From UTCHB3 sp964371075 (lineage in GTDB: Bacteria; Bacteroidota; Ignavibacteria; Ignavibacteriales; Ignavibacteriaceae), in contig CAYJKN010000002.1 in assembly GCA_964371075.1 (NCBI GenBank), forward strand, positions 434,001 through 498,000: a stretch of 64,000 nucleotides of DNA, read 5' to 3'. This document shows, piece by piece, positions 34,914-44,635 of this stretch. The position numbers and the translations under genes are program-made. The notes beneath the pieces are model-generated. The model was not told the origin of the DNA. It made no database searches and worked only from the letters and a program-made list of their open reading frames with translations. Numbering within the stretch: the stretch's first letter is position 1; the number at the start of each line of letters is the position of its first letter.

Positions 34914-36287
34914 ATGAAGAAATTAAATTCAGTGCTGTCCGGAATAAAACAGTTTGTATCAACTAAAGATGGCTCCACCGTTGATAAGAGAATAGTATTG
35001 ATATTTTTGATCTCTTTTATCATTCGGGCCATTTTTGCTGTTTTTAGTTATAAGTCAGGGGTGATGGATAACTTTGTTGATGATGCCGAATATCTGAACC
35101 TCGCCAGAAACTTTGTTAATCAGGGTTTTTTCGCGATGGACATTTCACGGATGTCACCCGTAGCTTCAATTGTTGGACCGGGAATTGGCTGGATAATGGC
35201 AACAGTTTTCCTGATAGTTGGAGAATCATGGCTAGCACTTTTTTTAGTCAATGCAGTAGTAAGTTCAATTACCTCTGTTCTTATCTATTTAATTGGACTA
35301 CAAGTTTTTTCACAAGGGGTCGGTTTCTGGTCCGGAATTTGGGCGAGTTGTTACATTCTGTTTATCAAGTATATCCCTACTGCCGGGAAAGACATTTGGA
35401 TAATATTTTTAGTTACACTTGTAGTCTTCCTGGTGATCAGACTCCTTTACAACAAGGATGGACGAAGTAAGGATCAATGGGTGATTATGATCCTGATGGC
35501 TTTAACCTTCACATTATTAGTTCATGTTGATGAAAGATATCTACCATTTTTTGGTATACTTATAGTTTTTGCCGGTTTATCATCAGAAAATATTAAGGGC
35601 AGATTGCTCAGAAGTAGTGCACTTGCGACGGTTTTTATCCTTCTTATGATCCCATGGCTTGTTCGAAATTATCAGGTTTACGATCGGGTAATTATTGTTT
35701 CAGTTCGCACTGCGGATATAACAGATAAAATGTTTGGATATCCTAAGAAAACCTACTTTAAATCTTTTGATAATTTGTATGAGATTAAACCGGAAAGTGT
35801 TGATTCTGTAATTGCGGGTATCAAAACACAAACAGATGAAGGCGCAGATATCCCCGCTGAGCAGGCGCAGGCTATGAAAGATGGAATAATGCCTTACAAA
35901 TTCTCAAAATTTGAGCAGTATTTTGCAGTGTTTATAAATTTTTGGGAGCCATTTGATTTTAATCGTGGGTATGCCGTTTTTGGGTACAAATATGATGGAG
36001 CAAAATCATTAAGGAACAATTTAGCTTCATTTCTGACTTATGGAATTCTTCTACCATTTGCATTCTTGGGATTGTACAATTTATTTAAAAAAAACAGATT
36101 GATTGCCCTGTTTTTATTGTCAATTATTGGATTATTAACAATTATTCATGTACTGTTTATCCCTTACACTCTCGAACGGTATCGATTGCCAATCGATCCA
36201 TTGATAATTTTGTTGGGTGTAAGCGGGATAGTTTCGACCTCTGTACGGGTAAAAGACGGGATATTCATCAATAAAAATCATGATTAA
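34914..36287 (+). CDS. GT39/ArnT-like membrane glycosyltransferase (GT-C fold)
   Basis: A 457-residue multi-pass protein. DNFVDDAEYLNLARNFVNQG near residue 55 has the periplasmic acidic loop of GT-C enzymes (metal/donor-phosphate site). RYLPFFGILIVFAG and the C-terminal LERYRLPIDPLIILL match GT39-type proteins. It should use a polyprenyl-phosphate sugar on the outer face of the inner membrane, completing the module with the three genes upstream. The acceptor is presumably the surface glycan. Confidence 0.82.
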   Translation: MKKLNSVLSGIKQFVSTKDGSTVDKRIVLIFLISFIIRAIFAVFSYKSGVMDNFVDDAEYLNLARNFVNQGFFAMDISRMSPVASIVGPGIGWIMATVFLIVGESWLALFLVNAVVSSITSVLIYLIGLQVFSQGVGFWSGIWASCYILFIKYIPTAGKDIWIIFLVTLVVFLVIRLLYNKDGRSKDQWVIMILMALTFTLLVHVDERYLPFFGILIVFAGLSSENIKGRLLRSSALATVFILLMIPWLVRNYQVYDRVIIVSVRTADITDKMFGYPKKTYFKSFDNLYEIKPESVDSVIAGIKTQTDEGADIPAEQAQAMKDGIMPYKFSKFEQYFAVFINFWEPFDFNRGYAVFGYKYDGAKSLRNNLASFLTYGILLPFAFLGLYNLFKKNRLIALFLLSIIGLLTIIHVLFIPYTLERYRLPIDPLIILLGVSGIVSTSVRVKDGIFINKNHD

Positions 36288-37395
36288 AGTAAAACGGAAT
36301 AAAACAAATATTGTCTATTTGATAGACAGCTTTAATCGGGGTGGAAAAGAAAGACAGCTTTTAGAAATACTTTCCGCATTTTCAAAAAACAGTAGTTTTT
36401 CAATCTCACTCGTTCTTTTGAATAACCGGGTAGGTTATAGTGAAATATATGATTTTGGAATTCCAATATATGTACTTCGAGATTCAAAGAAGCTCTCATT
36501 TTCTATGTTTAAGCTGATTAAAATAATAGTGAAAGTACGACCTGATATTATTCACACATGGGAAGGGGCTACAACATTCCTGGTAAGTTTTCTTCGACCA
36601 TTTTTTTCTTTTAAACTTGTTGATGGTACAATTCGCTGGGCACATAATCCGAATTATTTTCCCATTTACCAACGATTATTATTTAAGTGGAATTTTTTAA
36701 TTGCAGATGTAGTAGTTTCAAATTCACAGTTGGGAATAAATATTTATGCTCCGTTTAAAAAGAGTATGGTAGTTTACAACGGGTTTAATAATGGACGGTT
36801 GGTAGTGAATGTGTCTGAGCCCATAAAGAGACTTTTAAAAAAGCCTGAGTCATTTGTTGTCGGAATGGTGGCAAATTTTACAAAAAACAAAGACTATATA
36901 ACTTATTTTGAAGCGGCCGCAAAAGTATTACCTGAAAAAAGTAATATTATTTTTGTTGCTTTAGGCTCAGGTCCCAACTTGGATGGAATTGCCAGGGATT
37001 ACAGTGATTTGATTGATAGCGGAAGAATGGTGGTGGTTAATAACGCGACAAATGTGGAAGAGTATGTATCACTATTTGATATTGGAGTATTGATATCTTT
37101 TGCTGAGGGAATTTCAAATGCCATTATGGAATACCAGGCTTTTGGAAAACCGGTCATTGCCAGCGATTCAGGGGCAACTTCGGAAATCATTGTTGATGGA
37201 ATAAACGGGTACCTAATAGCCGAAGCGGATATTACGGATTTAGCAGCCAAAATTATTTTTCTTGAAGAAAATCCAGAGTTGCGGAGTGAACTGGGTCAGA
37301 GGGGGAAAGAAATGTTGGCTTCAAAATTTAGTCTTGATGGGATGTTACAAAAGTATGAAAATTTATACATAAAAATTGCCGCAATCGGTCAATAA
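36280..37395 (+). CDS. Glycosyltransferase family 4 protein
   Basis: A 371-residue GT-B enzyme with LIDSFNRGGKERQLLEIL at the N-terminus and GMVANFTKNKDYITYFEAA, FVALGSGPNLDG, and FAEGISNAIMEYQAFGKPVI in the nucleotide-sugar half, where EGISNAIME gives the E-x7-E pattern. It overlaps the GT39-like gene by eight bases. An 85-nt gap follows. Confidence 0.87.
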   Translation: MIKVKRNKTNIVYLIDSFNRGGKERQLLEILSAFSKNSSFSISLVLLNNRVGYSEIYDFGIPIYVLRDSKKLSFSMFKLIKIIVKVRPDIIHTWEGATTFLVSFLRPFFSFKLVDGTIRWAHNPNYFPIYQRLLFKWNFLIADVVVSNSQLGINIYAPFKKSMVVYNGFNNGRLVVNVSEPIKRLLKKPESFVVGMVANFTKNKDYITYFEAAAKVLPEKSNIIFVALGSGPNLDGIARDYSDLIDSGRMVVVNNATNVEEYVSLFDIGVLISFAEGISNAIMEYQAFGKPVIASDSGATSEIIVDGINGYLIAEADITDLAAKIIFLEENPELRSELGQRGKEMLASKFSLDGMLQKYENLYIKIAAIGQ

Positions 37396-37480
37396 AGTTA
37401 TTTCAGAGTAGCAATTACAAGCACTAATTTATCTCCGGACTAATTGACTGGAATCAATTGACAAGTATCCCATTAATAGT

Positions 37481-38074
37481 ATGAGAAAGTTTTTAAGCTA
37501 TATGCATGATAAATCAAAGCAGAGATCTTTTTATTTTTATGATTTCTTCTCGAAGGTGATTTCCCTTTTTTTTGATTTAACCTTATATATATTTTGGAAA
37601 CTCCGAATGGGAAAACTTGGTAAAGGTTCAAGAATAAAAAGAGGTGTTAAAGTAATTGGCAGCGCAAAGAGAATCTCGATTGGGTCAGGCTTCAAGATAT
37701 GGGAGCGTTCCATTCTTGCTGTGGGGAAAGGTGAAATTTATATCGGAGATAGTGGATTAATTGGTGTGAATTCTCTTCTGAACTCTTCTCATGGTAAAAT
37801 AATAATTGGAAATAATGTTGCAATTGCCCCTTTTTGCCAGATTTTCTCGTATAGCCATCATTATTATCCTGGGAAATCTGTCGTTGAATCTCACAAAATT
37901 GGAGACGTTGTTATCGAGGACGATGTACTCATTGGAAGTAGTGTTGTAATTTTACCAGGGGTTAGAATTTCCCAGGGGGCAATTATCGCAGCAGGTTCTG
38001 TTGTTAATTGTGATGTACCTCCCTACTGTATTGGCGGTGGAATCCCATTTAAAGAAATTAAAAAGAGATTATAA
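37481..38074 (+). CDS. Hexapeptide-repeat acyltransferase (left-handed beta-helix)
   Basis: A 197-residue transferase with an N-terminal hydrophobic/basic helix region (DFFSKVISLFFDLTLYIF) and a beta-helix from about residue 45. GNNVAIAPFCQIFSYSHHYY contains the catalytic-type His, and VLIGSSVVILPGV and IIAAGSVV are hexapeptide coils. Members acetylate sugars of surface glycans. The target is unknown. Confidence 0.85.
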   Translation: MRKFLSYMHDKSKQRSFYFYDFFSKVISLFFDLTLYIFWKLRMGKLGKGSRIKRGVKVIGSAKRISIGSGFKIWERSILAVGKGEIYIGDSGLIGVNSLLNSSHGKIIIGNNVAIAPFCQIFSYSHHYYPGKSVVESHKIGDVVIEDDVLIGSSVVILPGVRISQGAIIAAGSVVNCDVPPYCIGGGIPFKEIKKRL

Positions 38075-38080
38075 TAAATT

Positions 38081-38995
38081 TTGAAAATACTTTTTGTAAG
38101 CAGTGGTAATTCCGGTGGAATCAGCCCCTTTGTAAATGATCAATCAATTTCACTCATCGAAAATAATATTGAAGTTGAGATGTTTATGATTGTAGGTAGT
38201 GGAATTTTGGGTTATCTTGGAAATCGGACAAAACTGATGGAGAAGATTAAATCATTTCAACCTGATATATTGCATGCTCACTATGGACTTAGTGGCTTGT
38301 TATGTGTTTTGCAGAATAAGATACCTGTTGTGGTTACTTTTCATGGTGATGATATAAATATCAAGAGTAACCGGTTTATGTCATATATACCCCTGCTGTT
38401 ATCCCATGCAAGAATTTATGTTAGTAAACGAATTGAATCTCAGGTCAAGTTTTTTAATGGGCAAGTTATTCCTTGTGGTGTGGATTTTGAAATTTTTAAG
38501 CCTATGAATAAAGCCAATGTACGTGCAGAATTGGGATTTGGTACAGATGAAAAAATTGTACTTTTTTCATCTGCATTCGACAGGTTGGAAAAAAACAGTT
38601 CTCTAGCGATTGCAGCAGTCAAAATAGTAAAAAGTACATTCCCTGATGTAAAGTTGCTCGAATTAAAAGGTTACTCAAGGGAAATGGTTGCTAAGCTTCT
38701 TAACGTTGCAGATGTTGCCCTACTAACTTCGATCCGTGAAGCATCACCACAGTTTGTAAAAGAAGCTTTAGCGGTCAATTGTCCGTTAGTCGCTACTCCG
38801 GTAGGGGATATTGTGGAAACTACAGCATCATTACCCGGTTGTTTTATTACTTCTTATGATCCAAATGATGTGGCCGATAAGATAATTTTAGCTCTGGACT
38901 ATGGGAAAACTTCAACAAGAGACTCTGTTCGACACCTCGATTCGAACTTGATTGCTCAGAGAATTATTAAGATCTATAACGAAATTCTTAGGTAA
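38081..38995 (+). CDS. Glycosyltransferase family 4 protein
   Basis: A 304-residue GT-B enzyme starting with TTG. SSGNSGGISPFVNDQSISL is the N-terminal loop, ILHAHYGLSGLL and VVTFHGDD form the acceptor half, and REASPQFVKEALAVNCPLV carries the E-x7-E pattern (EASPQFVKE). It is somewhat short for GT4 but has all core blocks. It ends three bases before asnB. Confidence 0.85.
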   Translation: MKILFVSSGNSGGISPFVNDQSISLIENNIEVEMFMIVGSGILGYLGNRTKLMEKIKSFQPDILHAHYGLSGLLCVLQNKIPVVVTFHGDDINIKSNRFMSYIPLLLSHARIYVSKRIESQVKFFNGQVIPCGVDFEIFKPMNKANVRAELGFGTDEKIVLFSSAFDRLEKNSSLAIAAVKIVKSTFPDVKLLELKGYSREMVAKLLNVADVALLTSIREASPQFVKEALAVNCPLVATPVGDIVETTASLPGCFITSYDPNDVADKIILALDYGKTSTRDSVRHLDSNLIAQRIIKIYNEILR

Positions 38996-38998
38996 AAT

Positions 38999-40843
38999 AT
39001 GTGTGGCTTTGTTGGAATTGTAAAATTGGATGGCAAACCTGTTATTGAAACTGAACTTCGGACCATGATGAACAAAATTAAACATCGTGGCCCAAATGAC
39101 AGCGGGATTTTTGTGGATGATAACCTTGGTTTAGGATTTCTGCGTCTTAGTATTCTTGACTTGTCCCCCCGGGGTCATCAACCTATGGTAACGAGTGATA
39201 ATCGTTATGTGATAGTTCATAATGGTGAAGTCTATAATTACATTGAGTTAAGAAAAGAATTGATTGATTTAGGGTATCAATTCTACTCCGATACCGACAC
39301 CGAGGTTATAATAAATTCATATCTCGCATGGGGCGAAGAGTGTTTGCATAAATTTAACGGTATGTGGTCATTTTGTATTTATGATAAAGTTAAAAAGTCC
39401 ATCTTCTGCTCAAGAGACAGGTATGGAATAAAACCATTTTATTATTACTGTGATAACAACATACTTGTTTTTGGCTCTGAGATCCCTGCTGTTTTAGCAG
39501 TTTTACCAAACAAATTGTTACCAAATTTACAGGTTGTTGCTGAATTTTTAGCTTCAAATAGAACTGACTATAATGAGGAAACATTTTTTCTTGGTGTAAA
39601 CAGACTTAAACATGGCCACAATCTTAGTACAATTTTGGACGGTAAATCCGTAGAGGTTAGAGTTAAAAAGTGGTATGACCTTCAGACACAGTCACAGAGA
39701 TCTACACCATTTGCAAATCCACAACAATTTCATGATAATTTTTCATCATCAATTGAGCTCCGCTTACGGAGTGATGTTCCGGTTGGGACTTGTCTTAGTG
39801 GAGGTTTGGATTCTTCAAGTATTCTTGCTGTTCTTAAAAACGAGCTTTCGAGGAATGACATTCATACATTTTCGGCAGTATATGGGAATGATTTTAAGGG
39901 GGATGAAACAAAATTCATCTCCTTATTTAAGGGTTCCACCCCTAATATGCATTTTACTCACCCATCAGCAGAAAATTTGGAAGAGAGTATCCTGGATCTA
40001 ATCGCATATCATGCAGAACCATTTCCAACCACAGCAATTTATGCCCAGTACAAAGTAATGGAGCTTGCGGCAAAATCAGTAACAGTAAGTCTTGATGGAC
40101 AGGGAGCTGATGAACATCTGGCAGGATATCATTACTTTTATGGCTATCTTTTTAAGGAATTATCTTCAGGTTTTAAAGTTAGTCGTCTGCTTAATGAATT
40201 ATATGCCGATTGGAAATTAAATAAATCGTTTTTAGGTCTGAAATCGTGGGTATATTTCTCGATTCCTTTTTTAAGGCAAGAATTTTCTTCCTCAGGATTC
40301 CCGAAATATTTCGCTGGTGAGCTTAAAAGAGTTCATCGTGATGGCAAAAGAGATATTGATAATCTTTTTAGTTCAAAAACACTTAACGAGTCATTGCAAA
40401 ACCACTTTGAGTATAAACTTGAACATTTGCTTAAGTGGGCTGATCGTAACTCAATGAGATTTTCGATTGAGGCAAGATTACCTTTCCTGGATTATCGTCT
40501 CGTTGAAAGGTCTCTCGCAACCTCATCTGAAAATAAAATATATAACGGTTGGACAAAAGTTATACTCAGAGAAAGTATGAAAGGTATCCTTCCGGAGGAA
40601 ATTCGGCTTCGAAAAGATAAAATTGGTTTCTCCACACCTCAAAAAATGTGGTTGCAAAATACAAATATTAAAAAGAGATTTATAAAAGCAATTCAAGATC
40701 CAAATCCAAAATTGGCGGGGTTGATTGACTGGAAGAAATTAAATTATGATAGCCAGGACTACACCGGTTTCTTGCAACAAAATGATGATGTCGTTTGGAA
40801 AACCATTATCCTGGATGCCTGGTTAAATCAATTTTTCGATTAA
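38999..40843 (+). CDS. asnB: Glutamine-hydrolysing asparagine synthase family amidotransferase
   Basis: A 614-residue enzyme. Cys2 of MCGFVGIV is the glutaminase nucleophile, and the N-terminal domain continues to about residue 200. CLSGGLDSSSILAVL is the PP-loop of the ATP-dependent synthase domain. In polysaccharide loci such proteins amidate uronic acids rather than making free asparagine. The hexosaminuronate dehydrogenase at 13183 supplies a suitable substrate, so a uronamide residue is a reasonable guess. Confidence 0.9.
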   Translation: MCGFVGIVKLDGKPVIETELRTMMNKIKHRGPNDSGIFVDDNLGLGFLRLSILDLSPRGHQPMVTSDNRYVIVHNGEVYNYIELRKELIDLGYQFYSDTDTEVIINSYLAWGEECLHKFNGMWSFCIYDKVKKSIFCSRDRYGIKPFYYYCDNNILVFGSEIPAVLAVLPNKLLPNLQVVAEFLASNRTDYNEETFFLGVNRLKHGHNLSTILDGKSVEVRVKKWYDLQTQSQRSTPFANPQQFHDNFSSSIELRLRSDVPVGTCLSGGLDSSSILAVLKNELSRNDIHTFSAVYGNDFKGDETKFISLFKGSTPNMHFTHPSAENLEESILDLIAYHAEPFPTTAIYAQYKVMELAAKSVTVSLDGQGADEHLAGYHYFYGYLFKELSSGFKVSRLLNELYADWKLNKSFLGLKSWVYFSIPFLRQEFSSSGFPKYFAGELKRVHRDGKRDIDNLFSSKTLNESLQNHFEYKLEHLLKWADRNSMRFSIEARLPFLDYRLVERSLATSSENKIYNGWTKVILRESMKGILPEEIRLRKDKIGFSTPQKMWLQNTNIKKRFIKAIQDPNPKLAGLIDWKKLNYDSQDYTGFLQQNDDVVWKTIILDAWLNQFFD

Positions 40844-40940
40844 GTCAAATTGTTTTCCGTGGAATTACTTATTTGTTTAGTACTGGTTATTTGGCCATAA
40901 AAATTTGTCTTTTAAGAGACCGGAGATAGTTGAAAATAAA

Positions 40941-41423
40941 ATGTCGATAGTTCAATATAGAAGATCATTCACTGAAATATTCTCAGGAATTATTAACAGA
41001 CTGCTGCATATTCTGGCATATGTTACTTTTCCATATCAAGTAACAGTTTTCCTGCACCGTTTGCGAGGTGTAAAAATTGGTAAACAATCACATATTGCAA
41101 GGTTGGTCTCAATTGATGATAGAAATCCTGAACTTGTTGAAATTGGGAGAGGGGTAGCGATCACAACTGGTGTTATGATCTTAACTCATCAAAGAGATCT
41201 TTCCAATTACAAACCTGGAATGTATGCGATGCATTGTCCTTTTAAAGAGGGAAAGGTAATTATTAAGGATGGAGCGCATATTGGCATCGGTGCTATAATT
41301 ATGCCGGGTGTAACAATCGGAGAAGGTGCAGTTGTTGGAGCAGGGTCCGTTGTCACAAAGGATATTCCCCCTTATTGCGTCGCTGTCGGTATGCCAGCCA
41401 AGGTAGTAAAGAGATTTGAGTAG
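40941..41423 (+). CDS. WbbJ-like O-acetyltransferase (hexapeptide family)
   Basis: A 160-residue acyltransferase with beta-helix coils. RGVKIGKQSHIARLVSID begins the helix, GVMILTHQRDL holds the catalytic-type His, and IGIGAIIMPGVTIGEG and VVGAGSVVTKDIP complete it. I chose the ATG at 40941 over an upstream TTG at 40905, since the domain begins soon after it. The stop lies two bases before the DUF354 start. Confidence 0.84.
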   Translation: MSIVQYRRSFTEIFSGIINRLLHILAYVTFPYQVTVFLHRLRGVKIGKQSHIARLVSIDDRNPELVEIGRGVAITTGVMILTHQRDLSNYKPGMYAMHCPFKEGKVIIKDGAHIGIGAIIMPGVTIGEGAVVGAGSVVTKDIPPYCVAVGMPAKVVKRFE

Positions 41424-41424
41424 T

Positions 41425-42474
41425 ATGGCAAACAAAACGATTATCATTGAGCTGACCCATCCAAAACATTATCATCAATTTAAGTATATTATCAATTTGC
41501 TCAAGCAAAATAATGTAGCAGTACATGTCGTTGCCAGGGATAAAGATATATTATTAAAATTGTTGGAGGAAGAAAAAGTGGATTACAGGATTTATGGGCA
41601 CTATTCAAAAAATATTCTCGGCAAGATATTCTCCTTACCTCTAATTTTGAAGAGTTATTCAAAAATAATTAAACAACTGAAACCGGCCATTATTTTGAGT
41701 AAAGCCTCACCTTACTCTTTGATCCTTAAAAAGGTTTATAATTATAAGACAGTTATTTTTCCGGATTCTGAAATTGTAGCGTTGACCAATAAATTGATTG
41801 CACCATATTCAGACATGGTTATAACACCCGGAAATTTTGCAATAGATTTTGGCATTCGGCACAAAAGGATCAATGGATTGTTTGAAGATTCTTATCTTCA
41901 TCCTGATTACTTCACACCCAACGCGGCGGTATTTGATACCCTGGGCATTGATGTTTCCGAAAAATTTGTCTTGATCCGTTTTGTATCATGGAATGCTAAT
42001 CATGATCTTAATCAGGCGGGACTGTCTATCGCAGAAAAAGTTAATTTGGTTCTTACTCTCTCAAAAACTTCAAAAGTGTTTGTTACTAGTGAAAGTGAAT
42101 TACCTGCTGAGATTAAAGAATTTAAGCTAAATGCCCCAAAAAATTTGATTCACTCAATATTATATTACGCTTCACTTTACATAGGTGACTCCCAGACAAT
42201 GGCTTCTGAAGCTGCTTTGTTGGGTACTCCTGCGATACGATCCAACAGTTTTGTCGGAGATAACGATATGTCTAATTTTATTATGCTCGAAAAAAAATGG
42301 TCTATGCTTTTTAATGTAAAAAATTCGTCAGAAATCTTTTCATTATCTACAAGACTACTTGGAGATGATTCTATAAAAAGTGAATGGCAACGGAAGAGAA
42401 AAGAATATTATCTCGAGATCGGGGATGTGAATAGAGCTATGGCTTCTTTAATTTTAGATCATATGAACGGTTAG
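41425..42474 (+). CDS. DUF354 family protein (GT-B-like)
   Basis: A 349-residue protein of the DUF354 family, which resembles UDP-GlcNAc 2-epimerase/MurG-type GT-B folds. Visible blocks are ELTHPKHYHQFKYII, VHVVARDKD, ILSKASPYSLI, and YIGDSQTMASEAALLGTPAI near the C-terminus. The biochemical role is unknown. Its usual companion, a UDP-GlcNAc 2-epimerase, follows after four bases, so both likely act on the same amino-sugar intermediate. Confidence 0.83.
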   Translation: MANKTIIIELTHPKHYHQFKYIINLLKQNNVAVHVVARDKDILLKLLEEEKVDYRIYGHYSKNILGKIFSLPLILKSYSKIIKQLKPAIILSKASPYSLILKKVYNYKTVIFPDSEIVALTNKLIAPYSDMVITPGNFAIDFGIRHKRINGLFEDSYLHPDYFTPNAAVFDTLGIDVSEKFVLIRFVSWNANHDLNQAGLSIAEKVNLVLTLSKTSKVFVTSESELPAEIKEFKLNAPKNLIHSILYYASLYIGDSQTMASEAALLGTPAIRSNSFVGDNDMSNFIMLEKKWSMLFNVKNSSEIFSLSTRLLGDDSIKSEWQRKRKEYYLEIGDVNRAMASLILDHMNG

Positions 42475-42478
42475 GTAG

Positions 42479-43543
42479 ATGATAAAAAAAATTCTCTCGG
42501 TTGTCGGGGCCCGACCCCAATTTGTAAAACTTGCACCATTGGCCAGACTTCTGGAAGTCGAATTCCAAAGTATAATTTTACATACCGGCCAACATTTTGA
42601 TGGTAACATGTCAGAATTATTCTTCAATGAGTTAAGTATATCCAAACCTGATTATAATCTTAAAATTCATGGAGGTGGGCATGGTTTTCAAACCGGGAAT
42701 ATGCTTATTGAAATTGAAGAGGTTGTTCTAAAGGCAATGCCGGACATTGTTGTAGTTTTTGGAGACACCAACTCAACTTTAGCAGGTTCGCTGGTTGCAG
42801 CAAAGTTACAGATTCCGTCAATACATATAGAAGCCGGACTTAGAAGTTTTAACAGATCAATGCCTGAGGAAATAAACAGAATTGTGTCTGACCATGTGTC
42901 TTCTTATTTGTTTGCACCCACCCACACAGCTTGCACAAACCTGTTGAATGAAGGATTGGGACAAAAAACATATTTCACTGGCGATATTATGGTTGATTCT
43001 CTGAAAATTCCTCTTAAACAAACTCTTAATTCAAGGTTGATGGAATTATATGGACTAAAGAAACGCTCCTTTAGTTTGGTCACTCTTCATCGACCTTATA
43101 ATGTAGATTCACCGGTAAAACTTAAAAATATCATCACAAATCTTGGATTACTTCCTACAACCATTTTGTTCCCTGTACACCCAAGAACTCGTAATGTTAT
43201 CTCTGAGAACAAAATTGAAATTCCTAAAAATATAATTGTATGCGATCCGCTTGGTTATTTGGATTTTTTTACAGCACTGATAAACTCAGAGAGAGTGATT
43301 ACTGATTCAGGGGGTGTCCAAAAAGAAGCATATATTATGAGCATTCCCTGTGTCACTTTAAGATCAGAAACAGAGTGGGTTGAAACAGTTGAATCAGGCT
43401 GGAATTTGTTATTAAATCCTTCAGAGTCTACTAACCTTGCGGAAAAGATTATAACTTTTCATCCCCCCCAAGAACATCAACCACTATTCGGTGAAAATGT
43501 AGCTGAAAAAATGTTTAGTGAAGTAAAAAGGATTTTACAATAG
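42479..43543 (+). CDS. wecB: UDP-N-acetylglucosamine 2-epimerase (non-hydrolysing type)
   Basis: A 354-residue WecB-family enzyme that interconverts UDP-GlcNAc and UDP-ManNAc, or a trideoxy derivative. SVVGARPQFVKLAPLARL, FGDTNSTLAGSL, HIEAGLRSFNRSMPEEINR and TLHRPYN carry the conserved Asp, Glu and His residues. TDSGGVQKEAY is the C-terminal nucleotide-binding segment. It is clearly diverged from the second copy at 50520, suggesting a different substrate or origin. Confidence 0.9.
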   Translation: MIKKILSVVGARPQFVKLAPLARLLEVEFQSIILHTGQHFDGNMSELFFNELSISKPDYNLKIHGGGHGFQTGNMLIEIEEVVLKAMPDIVVVFGDTNSTLAGSLVAAKLQIPSIHIEAGLRSFNRSMPEEINRIVSDHVSSYLFAPTHTACTNLLNEGLGQKTYFTGDIMVDSLKIPLKQTLNSRLMELYGLKKRSFSLVTLHRPYNVDSPVKLKNIITNLGLLPTTILFPVHPRTRNVISENKIEIPKNIIVCDPLGYLDFFTALINSERVITDSGGVQKEAYIMSIPCVTLRSETEWVETVESGWNLLLNPSESTNLAEKIITFHPPQEHQPLFGENVAEKMFSEVKRILQ

Positions 43544-44310
43544 TGGATTTCAAATTAAAAAATTATAATGCACTTTTAGTTGCCTTGTTGAATTCCGGGT
43601 ACCAAATTTTACCCTTTAACACTGCACTCTCAACTCAAGCTACTAAACCGGTTCTCCTCCGCCACGATGTTGATCTAAAGCCTGAAAACTCTCTTGCAAC
43701 CGCTAAGCTCGAAAACTCATTGGGTGTAATGGGGACTTACTATTTCAGGATTATTCCCGAAACTTTAAAGCCTGATATAATTAAAGCGATAGCCGACCTG
43801 GGCCACGAGATTGGTTACCACTATGAGGATATGGACCTTGTTCATGCAGACAATCTGGATAAACATATCGATCTTGCCTATGAAAGTTTTCAAAAAAATC
43901 TTGATATTCTTCGTAAAATCGTTCCGATAAACACGATCTGCATGCATGGTAGTCCCCGGGCTAAATATGATAACAAAATCATTTGGACAAAGTACAGCTA
44001 TCGTGACCTCAGTCTAATCGGTGAACCTTACTTTGACATCGATTTTAACGAATTCCTCTATCTCACAGATACCGGTAGAAGATGGAATGGAGATAAAGTC
44101 AGTGTCCGCGATAAAGTGAACTCAAAATATAAATTTGATCTAAAAACCACACAGGATGTTATTAACGCCATTCCCCAATTCCCCGATAAGATCATGATTA
44201 CCATTCATCCCCAAAGATGGGATGACAGGTTTGTTCCCTGGCTCCAGGAGCTTGTTATGCAGAATGTGAAGAATGTAGTTAAGTGGGGATTTGTGAAGGT
44301 ACGGGGGTAG
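43543..44310 (+). CDS. Polysaccharide deacetylase-like protein
   Basis: A 255-residue NodB-like protein starting with GTG that shares one base with the preceding stop. LLRHDVDLKPENSL gives the Asp-containing motif 1 and GHEIGYHYED the His-containing motif 2. MITIHPQRW near the C-terminus may supply the late histidine. Similar proteins are common at the end of capsule loci, and the real substrate is uncertain. It is the last gene before the probable terminator of the locus. Confidence 0.75.
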   Translation: MDFKLKNYNALLVALLNSGYQILPFNTALSTQATKPVLLRHDVDLKPENSLATAKLENSLGVMGTYYFRIIPETLKPDIIKAIADLGHEIGYHYEDMDLVHADNLDKHIDLAYESFQKNLDILRKIVPINTICMHGSPRAKYDNKIIWTKYSYRDLSLIGEPYFDIDFNEFLYLTDTGRRWNGDKVSVRDKVNSKYKFDLKTTQDVINAIPQFPDKIMITIHPQRWDDRFVPWLQELVMQNVKNVVKWGFVKVRG

Positions 44311-44348
44311 AATTATCCATTATTGTATTTAGCCAGGATTGTTTTGAA

Positions 44349-44378
44349 AGGTCACCTGAGAGGGGGGCCTTTTTTTTT
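44349..44378 (+). terminator. Probable intrinsic terminator of the polysaccharide locus
   Basis: AGGTCACCTGAGAGGGGGGCCT can fold into an imperfect stem (AGGTCACC against GGGGGCCT, with one mismatch and a wobble pair) and is followed by nine T. It lies about 40 nt after the deacetylase-like gene. The remaining ~260 nt up to the next gene show no further structure that I can support. Confidence 0.6.
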
Positions 44379-44635
44379 GAGGGGATTTGCGAAAAATAAT
44401 TTGTAAAAGGGGGAACTTTTTCTACAGTAGTAATTGTTAAATTAATATAACTTTTATAACTTTCTGTACAAGTCAGAAATTTTTCACTACATTTTAACAG
44501 TGCTGAAATGTTTATGACCTAAAAGGTAGTTGATGTTAGCAATCTACTGTGAAGGTAAGCTAACAATATCTTTTTAATTGTGGTGGAAGCTAAAAAGTAT
44601 TTATAAAAATTAACTCAATTAAATATAAATAAATC

